A stretch of DNA of 63,952 nucleotides, taken from NCBI GenBank assembly GCA_035504175.1, contig DATJSJ010000248.1, forward strand, positions 1 through 63,952, written 5' to 3'. Under the pieces are notes generated by a model. That model had not been told where the DNA came from and made no database searches. It worked only from the letters and a program-made list of their open reading frames with translations. Shown here in pieces: positions 8,734-16,547 of this stretch. Both the position numbers and the translations under genes were made by a program. The DNA is from DATJSJ01 sp035504175. GTDB lineage: Bacteria; Pseudomonadota; Alphaproteobacteria; Acetobacterales; Acetobacteraceae. How positions within the stretch are numbered: the stretch's first letter is position 1; the number at the start of each line of letters is the position of its first letter.

Positions 8734-9756
8734 ATGGACACCTTGCTGACCCGATTGCGCGCCGCCGCCGAGCCGACCCGGCTCCGCCTGCTGGCGCTCG
8801 CCGCCCGCGGCGGCTTCTGCGTCAGCGAGTTCACCGAGATCCTGGGCCAGTCGCAGCCGCGTCTGTCGCGCCACCTGAAGCTGCTGGGCGATGCCGGGCT
8901 GCTCGAGCGGATGCGCGAGGGCGCGAACGTGTGGTTCACCCTGCCGCAAGGGCCGGGCGGCGATCAGGCGCGCACGCTGCTGGCGTGGCTGCCGCCGGAC
9001 GACCCGCTGCTGGCCGCCGACCGGCGGCGGGCCGCGCGGGTGGTCGCGGAACGGGCGCGCATCGCCTCGGATGGATTCCGCCAGCGTGGCGCGGAATGGG
9101 ACGAGATGGGTGCGCTGGGGCTTGCCGCCGAGCCGGTGGAAGCGGCGTTGCTGGCGCTGCTGCCGGAACGCGGCATCGGGCGGCTGCTGGATATCGGCAC
9201 CGGGACCGGCCAGCTTCTGGAATTGCTGGCGCGGCGCGTCGATACGGCGCTCGGGATCGATGCCAGCCGGGCGATGCTCGCCTTGGCACGGGCGCGGCTT
9301 GGCCGCGCGGGGCTGGATCATTGCGCCGTGCGCCAGGCGGACATGTATTGCCTGCCGCTGGCGGACGCTTCGTTCGACGCGGCGGTGCTGCAGATGGTGC
9401 TGCACTACGCCGAGGATCCCGCCGCGGCGCTGGCCGAGGCGGCGCGGGTGCTGCGGCCCGGTGGCCGACTGGTCGTCGCCGACCTCGCCGCGCATGGCGA
9501 CCGGACTCTCGCGGCGCGGCTGGCGCATCGCTGGCCCGGCTTCAGCAATACCGAGATGCTGGGATTGCTGCGCAGCGCCGGACTGCGGCTGGACGATGGG
9601 CGCGTCGTGCCGGGACGGCTCGAAGTGCGGCTCTGGTCCGCGCGTCGCGGTGATACGGCGGCCGGCGAGCGGCGCGTCCCGCCTGGCGCGGCGGCGCCGC
9701 GTCACGCCGCGGCCGCATCCGGTGCGCCGGCCCGGTCCAGGCCGGCTGCGCCCTGA
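8734..9756 (+). CDS. ArsR-family regulator fused to a SAM-dependent methyltransferase
   Basis: A 340-residue two-domain protein. Residues ~1-85 are an ArsR winged helix (recognition region VSEFTEILGQ, SQPRLSRHLKLLGDAGLLERM). No cysteine metal site is evident. About 140-310 form a class I methyltransferase fold with the SAM loop LLDIGTGTGQLLELLA near 151-165 and an ARVLRPGGRLVVADLAAH strand. In alphaproteobacteria this fusion typically sits before metF/metH. The methyltransferase-like part probably senses SAM or S-adenosylhomocysteine to control methionine synthesis, although true methyl transfer cannot be excluded. metH follows after 78 bases; metF is not in the window. Start ATG 8734 is preceded by ACAAGAG. 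The alanine/proline-rich C-terminal tail has no recognised role. Confidence 0.9.
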   Translation: MDTLLTRLRAAAEPTRLRLLALAARGGFCVSEFTEILGQSQPRLSRHLKLLGDAGLLERMREGANVWFTLPQGPGGDQARTLLAWLPPDDPLLAADRRRAARVVAERARIASDGFRQRGAEWDEMGALGLAAEPVEAALLALLPERGIGRLLDIGTGTGQLLELLARRVDTALGIDASRAMLALARARLGRAGLDHCAVRQADMYCLPLADASFDAAVLQMVLHYAEDPAAALAEAARVLRPGGRLVVADLAAHGDRTLAARLAHRWPGFSNTEMLGLLRSAGLRLDDGRVVPGRLEVRLWSARRGDTAAGERRVPPGAAAPRHAAAASGAPARSRPAAP

Positions 9757-9834
9757 GCCATTAACCCGAATGGCGCGCCGCTCCCCCATTCTGGCAGCCG
9801 CTACGGACCGCCGCCCGCCACTGAGGACTTCGCC

Positions 9835-12800
9835 ATGAGCCGACCGCACCTCCTCGACGCGCTGCACGACCAGGTGCTGCTGTGCGACGGCGGCATGGGC
9901 AGCCGCGTGCAGGCGCTGACGCTCGATATCGAGGCGGATTTCTGGGGGCGGGAGAATTGCACCGACGTGCTCACGCTCTCCCGTCCCGATCTGGTGCGCG
10001 AGATCCATCGCGGCTATTTCGCCGCCGGCGCCGACATGGTGGAGACCAACAGCTTCGGTGGCTCGCCGATCACGCTCGGCGAGTTCGACCTGGCCGATCG
10101 GGCGCGCGAGATCAACCGCCGCGCCGGCGAGCTGGCGCGCGAGGCTGCCGAGAGCTTCGCCGACGGGCGGCATCGCTGGGTGGTCGGCAGCGTCGGGCCG
10201 GGCACCAAGCTGCCGAGCCTCGGCACGATCGACTACGACCCGCTCGAGGCGGCGCTGGCCGAGCAGAGCCGCGGCCTGATCGAAGGCGGCGTCGACGCCA
10301 TCCTGATCGAGACCTGCCAGGACACGCTGCAGATCAAGGCGGCGGTGAACGGCGCCAAGATCGCCCGCGCCGAGGCCGGCACCGACACGCCGATCTTCGT
10401 GCAGGTCACGGTCGAGACCACCGGCACGCTGCTGGTCGGCCCGGATATTGCCGCCGCGGCGACCGTGGTGCAGGCGCTGGACGTGCCGTTGCTCGGGCTG
10501 AACTGCGCCACCGGGCCGCAGGAGATGGCCGAGCACGTGCGCTGGCTCGCCGCCAACTGGCCGGGCCTGCTGTCCTGCCAGCCCAATGCCGGCCTGCCGG
10601 AGCTGGTGGACGGGCAGACGCGCTATCCGCTGGGCGCCGCGGAGCTGGCGAGCTGGCTGGAGCGCTTCGTCGCCGAGGACGGGGTCAACCTGATCGGCGG
10701 CTGCTGCGGCACCTCCACCCCGCATATCGAGGCGCTGGACGCGATGCTGCGCCGGCGCGCCGGTGCGGCGCGGCGCCCGCCGCCCGTCGCCCGCCGCCCG
10801 GTCTGGGTGCCCGGTGTCGCCAGCCTCTACGGCGCCGTGCCGCTGCGGCAGGAGAACAGCTATTTCTCGATCGGCGAGCGCTGCAACGCCAACGGCTCGA
10901 AGAAATGGCGCGAGCTGCAGGAGCGCGGCGACTGGGACGGCTGCGTCGCGATGGGGCGCGAGCAGGCGGCGGAGGGCTCGAACGCGCTCGATGTCTGCAC
11001 CGCTTTCGTCGGGCGCGACGAACGGGCGGAGATGGACGAGGTCATCCGCCGCTTCACGTCCAGCGTCAACGCGCCGCTGGTGATCGATTCCACCGAGACG
11101 CCGGTGATCGAAGCCGCGTTGAAGCTGCATGGCGGCAAGCCGATCATCAACTCGATCAATTTCGAGGATGGCGAGCACGCCGCCGAGCAGCGCCTGCGCC
11201 TCGCCCGCCGCTTCGGCACCGGCGTCATCGCGCTCACCATCGACGAGGAGGGGATGGCGAAGACGCCGGAGCGCAAGCTCGCGGTCGCGACGCGCCTCGT
11301 CGAGTTCGCCTGCGGGCGGCACGGCCTGCCGCAATCCGACCTGCTGATCGATCCGCTGACCTTCACCATCGCGACAGGCAACGAGGACGACCGCAAGCTG
11401 GCGCAATGGACGCTGGAGGGGATCGCGGCGATCCGCGAGCGCTTTCCCGAGATCCAGATCATCCTGGGCCTGTCGAATGTCAGCTTCGGCCTTAACCCCG
11501 CGGCGCGCGCCGTGCTGAACAGCGTGTTCCTGGACCATGCGGTGCGCGCCGGGATGAGCGGGGCGATCGTGCATGTCAGCAAGATCCGCCCGTTGCACCA
11601 GATCCCGCCCGAGGAGGTCGCGGTCGCCGAGGATCTGATCTTCGACCGCAGGCGCGAGGACTACGACCCACTCGCCCGCATCCTGGAGCTGTTCGCCGAC
11701 CGCAAGGCCGCCGAAGCGACGCGCCGCAGGCGCGCGGAGACGGTCGAGGAGCGGCTGCGCGACCGGATCGTCGACGGCGACCGCAAGGGGCTGGCCGATG
11801 ATCTCGACCAGGCGCTGAAGGCGCATTCGCCGCTCGAGATCATCAACACCATCCTGCTCGACGGGATGAAGATCGTCGGCGAGCTGTTCGGCGCGGGGAA
11901 GATGCAGCTTCCCTTCGTGCTGCAATCGGCCGAGACGATGAAGGCCGCCGTCGCCTACCTGGAGCCGTTCATGGAACGGGTGGAGGGCCAGGAGAAAGGC
12001 ACGATCGTGCTCGCCACCGTCAAGGGCGACGTGCACGACATCGGCAAGAACCTGGTCGACATCATCCTGACCAACAACGGCTATCGCGTGGTCAATCTCG
12101 GCATCAAGGTGCCGCTCGCCGACATGGTGCACGCGGTGCGCGAGCATCGCGCGCACGCCATCGGCATGTCCGGGCTGCTGGTGAAATCCACCGTGGTGAT
12201 GCGCGAGAATCTCGAGGAAATGTCGCGCCAGGGCGTCGACATCCCGGTCCTGCTCGGCGGCGCGGCGCTGACCCGGTCCTATGTCGAGGAGGATTGCGTC
12301 CGGGCCTACGCCTCCGGCCGCGTCGCGTACGCCCGCGACGCGTTCGACGGGCTGCACCTGATGGACAAGGTGACCGGCAACGCGTTCGACGATTACCTCG
12401 CCGCGGTGCAAGCGCGGCGCGCGGGCAAGGGGCGCAACCCTTCCCGCACGCTCGGCCAGGCCGACAGCCGCGCCTTCCGGCCGGTCGATCTTGCGGCGGT
12501 GCAGGCGCGGCGGCGGCGGCTCACCCGGGAGCTGGCGGTGCCGGTGCCGCCCTTCTGGGGACCGCGCGTGATCGAGGCGGTGCCGAAAGCGATCGTGCCG
12601 TTCGTCAATGAGCGCAGCCTCTATCAGTTCCAGTGGGGATTCCGGAAGCAGGGGCGTTCGCTCGAGGATTTCCTCGGCTGGGCGAAGCAGGAGTTGCGAC
12701 CGGTGATGCGTCGCATCCTGGCGCTGTGCGAGGCCGAGGACATCCTGCGGCCGCAGGCGGCGTACGGCTACTGGCAGGCGGCGGGCCAGGGCAACGATCT

Positions 12801-13326
12801 GATCGTGTTCGACCGCGACGGCGAGACCGAACTCTGCCGCTTCACCCTGCCGCGCCAGCCGCGCGAGGACGGCGAGTGCATCGCGGATTTCTTCCGCGAT
12901 ATCGACGACGCCGAGCGCGACGTGATCGCGCTGCAGGTGGTGACGGTCGGCCAGCGCGCGTCGGAGACCGCACGCGCCTGGTTCGAGGACAACCGCTACC
13001 AGGATTATCTCTATTTGCACGGCCTGTCGGTGGAGATGGCCGAGGCGATGGCGGAATACACGCACAAGCGGATCCGCGCCGAGCTTGGCTTCGCCGCTGA
13101 GGACGACCGGGACATCGAGCGGATGCTCGCGCAGGGGTATCGGGGGTCGCGCTACTCGTTCGGCTATCCGGCCTGCCCGCGGCTCGAGGATCAGGTGCCG
13201 TTGCTGCGGCTGCTGCAAGCGGAGCGGATAGGCGTGTCGCTGTCGGACGAGTGGCAGTTGCATCCGGAGCAGTCGACCAGCGCGCTGGTCGTGGTCAACC
13301 CGCACGCCAAGTACTTCTCCGTGTAG
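9835..13326 (+). CDS. metH: Cobalamin-dependent methionine synthase
   Basis: Transfers a methyl group from 5-methyltetrahydrofolate via methylcobalamin to homocysteine, giving methionine. At 1163 residues it carries all four modules. The homocysteine domain (1-~320) has zinc ligands Cys224 (GLNCATGP) and Cys290/Cys291 (GGCCGT). A pterin-binding domain (~345-620) begins near YFSIGERCNANGSKKW. The B12 domain has His734 in GDVHDIGKN as lower cobalt ligand and SGLLVKSTVVM downstream. The C-terminal SAM-binding reactivation domain (~870-1163) includes RYSFGYPACPRLEDQ. It is shorter than the ~1230-residue E. coli enzyme. It probably shares control with the upstream ArsR fusion. I saw no cobalamin riboswitch in the 78-base gap. 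Confidence 0.98.
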   Translation: MSRPHLLDALHDQVLLCDGGMGSRVQALTLDIEADFWGRENCTDVLTLSRPDLVREIHRGYFAAGADMVETNSFGGSPITLGEFDLADRAREINRRAGELAREAAESFADGRHRWVVGSVGPGTKLPSLGTIDYDPLEAALAEQSRGLIEGGVDAILIETCQDTLQIKAAVNGAKIARAEAGTDTPIFVQVTVETTGTLLVGPDIAAAATVVQALDVPLLGLNCATGPQEMAEHVRWLAANWPGLLSCQPNAGLPELVDGQTRYPLGAAELASWLERFVAEDGVNLIGGCCGTSTPHIEALDAMLRRRAGAARRPPPVARRPVWVPGVASLYGAVPLRQENSYFSIGERCNANGSKKWRELQERGDWDGCVAMGREQAAEGSNALDVCTAFVGRDERAEMDEVIRRFTSSVNAPLVIDSTETPVIEAALKLHGGKPIINSINFEDGEHAAEQRLRLARRFGTGVIALTIDEEGMAKTPERKLAVATRLVEFACGRHGLPQSDLLIDPLTFTIATGNEDDRKLAQWTLEGIAAIRERFPEIQIILGLSNVSFGLNPAARAVLNSVFLDHAVRAGMSGAIVHVSKIRPLHQIPPEEVAVAEDLIFDRRREDYDPLARILELFADRKAAEATRRRRAETVEERLRDRIVDGDRKGLADDLDQALKAHSPLEIINTILLDGMKIVGELFGAGKMQLPFVLQSAETMKAAVAYLEPFMERVEGQEKGTIVLATVKGDVHDIGKNLVDIILTNNGYRVVNLGIKVPLADMVHAVREHRAHAIGMSGLLVKSTVVMRENLEEMSRQGVDIPVLLGGAALTRSYVEEDCVRAYASGRVAYARDAFDGLHLMDKVTGNAFDDYLAAVQARRAGKGRNPSRTLGQADSRAFRPVDLAAVQARRRRLTRELAVPVPPFWGPRVIEAVPKAIVPFVNERSLYQFQWGFRKQGRSLEDFLGWAKQELRPVMRRILALCEAEDILRPQAAYGYWQAAGQGNDLIVFDRDGETELCRFTLPRQPREDGECIADFFRDIDDAERDVIALQVVTVGQRASETARAWFEDNRYQDYLYLHGLSVEMAEAMAEYTHKRIRAELGFAAEDDRDIERMLAQGYRGSRYSFGYPACPRLEDQVPLLRLLQAERIGVSLSDEWQLHPEQSTSALVVVNPHAKYFSV

Positions 13327-13355
13327 GTGAAGCCTTGACCAAGGCAAGGAAAGGT

Positions 13356-13377
13356 GTTCTTTCTTGAAAGAAAGAAC
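13356..13377. terminator. A/T-rich hairpin after metH
   Basis: GTTCTTTC pairs with GAAAGAAC around a short TTGAAA centre (the inner TT/AA can also pair). The element starts 30 bases after the metH stop and is followed by CAAAGAACTTTTATTC. Together with the hairpin at 13451-13474 it separates the convergent metH and efflux genes, so a bidirectional terminator role is likely. Confidence 0.6.
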
Positions 13378-13450
13378 CAAAGAACTTTTATTCGTTCTGG
13401 GCTGAGGACGGTGGAACTGCCTCGACCTTAAACAAATAAAAGTCTTTTTG

Positions 13451-13474
13451 CTTCTTTTTCTTCAGAAGAAGAAG
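13451..13474. terminator. Second A/T-rich hairpin between convergent genes
   Basis: CTTCTTTTTCTTC and GAAGAAGAAG can fold into a stem, flanked by T-rich sequence (AGTCTTTTTG before, GACCTTTCTTTCTC after). It lies 66 bases beyond the stop of the minus-strand efflux gene. Purine/pyrimidine-rich low-complexity sequence is rare in this GC-rich window. Confidence 0.45.
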
Positions 13475-13539
13475 ACCTTTCTTTCTCTGCGCCTTGGCCG
13501 ATGTTCCTGCCGATCGCCGCGCAGCGATAGGCCGGCAGG

Positions 13540-15135
13540 TCAATGCGCCGGGGCGCCGCGGCCGCCGCCGGCTTTGCTCGGGCCGAACAGGAAGGTCAGC
13601 GGCACGATGCAGAACGCCGCGATCGCGCACAGGGCGAAGACATCGGTATAGGCGAGAATACTCGCCTGGGTCTGGAGCTGGAGAAACATTTGTGCCTCCG
13701 CCGCCTGGTGCAGTGTCGAGGCGGCGTGGCCCATGTCCCTGAGCGCATTCTCGATCTGCGCCAGTGCCGCGTTGTACGGCTGGTACAGCGGCGTCATGTA
13801 CTGCACGAGATGCGCCATGTTGGCCTGGGTGCGCTGGGTGACCAGCGCGGTCGCGAGCGAGATCCCGATCGACCCCGCGACGTTGCGGAACATCACGTAG
13901 AGCGCGCTGCCGTCGGCGTTGAGCTCGCGCGGCAGCGTGATGTAGGTGATCGTGCTGTTGGGCACGAACAGGAAGGCGAGGCCGAAGGTCTGCGCTGCCC
14001 GCATCAGCGCCAGCGTGTCGAAATCGACGTTCGGCGTCAGCGTGTGAGCGTAGAGCAGGGCGCAGCCGAGCGCGAAGAAGCCGAAGCCGATGATGTGGCG
14101 GGTCTGCACGTACGGCATCAGAAGCCGCCCGACGATCGGGATCAGCAGGATCAGCAGCAGCGCGCCGGGCGACAGGATCAGCCCGGCAAGCAGCGCGGTG
14201 TAGCCGAGCCGCTCCTGTGCCAGTTGCGGGATCAGCACGGCGCTGGAATAGAGAATCGCGCCGATCGCGAAGATCATGACGGAGCCCATGGCGAAGTTGC
14301 GATCGGCGAGGCAGCGCAGGTTGACGATCGGGTGCTTCGTGGTCAGCAGCCAGACGACCGCACCGGCGATCCCGACGGCCGCAAGGGCGGCAAAGGTGCG
14401 GATGAAGGGCGAGGAGAACCAGTCCGCGTCCTCGCCGCGGTCGAGCATGATCTGCAGGCAGCCAAGGCCGAGCGCGATCAGGCCGAGGCCGATATAGTCG
14501 ACGTTCTTGCGTCCGCTGCCTTGCTGGCGCAGCACCCAGGGCGGGTCCTCGACCATGCGGGCGACCGCGAACAGGGTGAAGATGCCGACCGGCACGTTGA
14601 TGAAGAACACCCAGCGCCAGGAATAGGTGTCGGTGATCCAGCCGCCGAGCGTCGGGCCGATCACCGGGGCGAAGATCACGGCAATGGCGACGATGCCGAA
14701 GGCGCGGCCGCGCTGCGCCGGCTCGAACGTGTCGAGGATGATCGATTGCTGGTTGGGCTGCAGCCCGCCGCCGAAGAAGCCCTGCAGCAGCCGGAACAGC
14801 ACGAGCTGCATCAGGCTGCCGGCGATGCCGCACAGGAAGGAGCAGACCGCGAACATCGCGATGCAGACGAGAAAGTAGCGCTTGCGCCCGATCACCCGCC
14901 CGATCCAGCCGGAGATCGGCAGCACGATGCCGTTGGCGACCAGGTAGGAGGTCAACGTCCAGGTCGCCTCGTCATAGCTGACCGACATCGACCCGGCGAT
15001 GTGCGGCAGGCTGACATTGACGATCGTGGTGTCGAGGATCTCCATGAAGGCGGCGAGCGTGACCACGACCGCGATCAGCCACGGATTGGCCCGCGGCTTC
15101 CAGTTCGCGTCGTCGGGGTTCGCGGCGCCGCTCAT
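13540..15135 (-). CDS. emrB: EmrB/QacA-type (DHA2) drug efflux MFS permease
   Basis: A 531-residue, probably 14-helix proton-coupled major facilitator permease. It shows the DHA2 signature LDTTIVNVSLPHIAGSM in helix 1, loop GRVIGRKRYF, RLLQGFFGGGLQP, the antiporter motif region VIFAPVIGPTLGGWI and YSWRWVFFINVPVG. With the adjacent HlyD-type protein and a TolC-like channel it would export toxic compounds across both membranes. Substrates cannot be read from sequence. Start ATG 15135 overlaps the adaptor stop by 4 bases (ATGA), so the pair is translationally coupled. The frame is open further upstream, but that part is a shadow of the adaptor gene. Confidence 0.93.
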   Translation of the reverse strand: MSGAANPDDANWKPRANPWLIAVVVTLAAFMEILDTTIVNVSLPHIAGSMSVSYDEATWTLTSYLVANGIVLPISGWIGRVIGRKRYFLVCIAMFAVCSFLCGIAGSLMQLVLFRLLQGFFGGGLQPNQQSIILDTFEPAQRGRAFGIVAIAVIFAPVIGPTLGGWITDTYSWRWVFFINVPVGIFTLFAVARMVEDPPWVLRQQGSGRKNVDYIGLGLIALGLGCLQIMLDRGEDADWFSSPFIRTFAALAAVGIAGAVVWLLTTKHPIVNLRCLADRNFAMGSVMIFAIGAILYSSAVLIPQLAQERLGYTALLAGLILSPGALLLILLIPIVGRLLMPYVQTRHIIGFGFFALGCALLYAHTLTPNVDFDTLALMRAAQTFGLAFLFVPNSTITYITLPRELNADGSALYVMFRNVAGSIGISLATALVTQRTQANMAHLVQYMTPLYQPYNAALAQIENALRDMGHAASTLHQAAEAQMFLQLQTQASILAYTDVFALCAIAAFCIVPLTFLFGPSKAGGGRGAPAH

Positions 15136-16334
15136 TGGCCGGCCGACCGGGTGCCGTCGAGATGCACGGTGGGCTCGACCGACAGACCGAGCGGCAGCGC
15201 CACATCGGGCTGCAGCCCGCTGTCGATGTCGATCTTGACCGGCACGCGCTGCACGATCTTGACGAAGTTGCCGGTGGCGTTCTCGGCCGGGAAGGCGCTG
15301 AACCGGCTGCCGGAGCCGCGCTGGATGCTGTCGATATGGCCGAGCAGCTTGAGGCTGGGGTAGGCGTCGACATGGACGTCGACGCGCTGCCCCGGGCGGA
15401 TGCGGTCGAGCTGCGTCTCCTTGAAATTGGCGGTGATCCAGACCTTCGTCGTGACCAGCGACATGATCGCCTGGCCGGGCTGGACATAGTCGCCGACATT
15501 GACGTTGCGGCGGGTGACCCAGCCATCCTGCGGCGCCCGCACGACGGTGTAGCCAAGGTTGAGCTCGGCCTGGTCGAGCCGTGCCTTGGCCTCGCGCACC
15601 GAGCCGGTGAGCTGGTCGGCCTGCGCCTTCGACTGGGCGATGTTCTGCGGCACCGGTGTCGCCTCCTGCACCTGCGCCTGCGCCACTTTCACCTGGCCCT
15701 CCGCCTGCCGCAGATTGGCCGTGGAGGTGTCGACACTCTCCTGGGTGGTGGCGGCGCGCGCGATGCTGTGCTGCCGCTTGTAGTCGGTCTGCGCCTTGTA
15801 GAGCTGGCCCTCGGCTTCGATGAGCTGGCCCTGGGCCTGGGTGAGCTGTGCGGGGAAGGTGACGCGCGCCCTCTCGAGCCCGGCCTCGGCGCCGGCGAGC
15901 TGTCCCTGGGCCACCGCCAGCGTTCCGGCCGCCTGGTCGCGGGCCGCCACGAAGTCGCGCGGATCGATGCGGATCAGCACGTCGCCCGCTTTCACGTACT
16001 GGTTGTCGGTGACCGCGAGCGCGGTCACGTAGCCGGCGACGTGCGGCGCGATGGTCACCACGTTGCCGTCGGTGAAGGCGTCGTCGGTGCCCTCGAGATT
16101 GCGGGTGGAGTAATAGTACCAACCGCCCGCCGCGACCGCGACCAGCACCACGATGAGGAAGATGAGGCGGATCAGGCCGGAGCGGCCGCGGTTCGGGCGC
16201 TGCTCCGGCGGCGCTTCGGCCCGCGCCTGGGACGGCTGGGCCTGCGCGTTGCCGGCCTGCGGTGCGGCGCCCGAGGCCGCCGGGCGCCGCGACTGGTCGG
16301 CCGTGCTGCCGCCCGGCTGCTCCTCACCGGCCAT
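15132..16334 (-). CDS. emrA: EmrA-type HlyD membrane fusion protein
   Basis: A 400-residue periplasmic adaptor for the EmrB-like permease. A glutamine/proline/alanine-rich cytoplasmic N terminus (1-~50) precedes one transmembrane helix (~55-75). Then come the strand GTDDAFTDGNVVTIAPHVAGYV, a lipoyl-like half (VTDNQYVKAGDVLIRIDPRDF), a coiled-coil hairpin (~125-260) and the second half YTVVRAPQDGWVTRRNVNVGDYV. This matches EmrA/VceA proteins in order and length. The start is the first ATG. An operator-like palindrome at 16467-16483 lies ~130 bases upstream. No regulator gene is adjacent. Confidence 0.92.
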   Translation of the reverse strand: MAGEEQPGGSTADQSRRPAASGAAPQAGNAQAQPSQARAEAPPEQRPNRGRSGLIRLIFLIVVLVAVAAGGWYYYSTRNLEGTDDAFTDGNVVTIAPHVAGYVTALAVTDNQYVKAGDVLIRIDPRDFVAARDQAAGTLAVAQGQLAGAEAGLERARVTFPAQLTQAQGQLIEAEGQLYKAQTDYKRQHSIARAATTQESVDTSTANLRQAEGQVKVAQAQVQEATPVPQNIAQSKAQADQLTGSVREAKARLDQAELNLGYTVVRAPQDGWVTRRNVNVGDYVQPGQAIMSLVTTKVWITANFKETQLDRIRPGQRVDVHVDAYPSLKLLGHIDSIQRGSGSRFSAFPAENATGNFVKIVQRVPVKIDIDSGLQPDVALPLGLSVEPTVHLDGTRSAGQ

Positions 16335-16466
16335 GCCGCGTCCCTCTTTCTCCCGTCCCCACCGCCGGCCCGACGTCGGTCACCCGGCCGGGCGAGACAA
16401 CGCCTGCGCGACACCGCCCGCGACGACACCGCAGCGCAACGCCGGGCAGGTTGACCGGTTGCCGCC

Positions 16467-16483
16467 GACCGAACCGTTCGGTC
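16467..16483. promoter_or_regulatory. Perfect palindrome, TetR-type operator candidate
   Basis: GACCGAACCGTTCGGTC has perfect 8-base arms around one central base. It lies in the 213-base gap upstream of the EmrA-like gene. TetR-family repressors often bind palindromes of this size and composition to control efflux pumps, so this is a plausible operator. No tetR gene is in the window, so the regulator would be encoded elsewhere. Confidence 0.45.
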
Positions 16484-16547
16484 GCAGCCGTCGATATCAG
16501 CACGATGGGCCCGAGGTCCAGGGGCGGGCGGCGCGGCGCCGCCCGGT

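Noticed and set aside
9757..9834. Cobalamin or SAM riboswitch before metH
   Set aside because: The gap is only 78 bases and shows no conserved B12-box or SAM-II-like sequence.
8713..13380. Uninterrupted 1555-codon frame on the minus strand
   Set aside because: It is the antisense shadow of metH; the translation is His/Arg/Ala/Gly-rich with no recognisable domain, while the plus strand encodes complete MetH.
13540..16122. Single 860-codon frame covering both efflux genes
   Set aside because: Only the part from 15135 reads as an MFS permease; the upstream part is a shadow of the HlyD adaptor in another frame.
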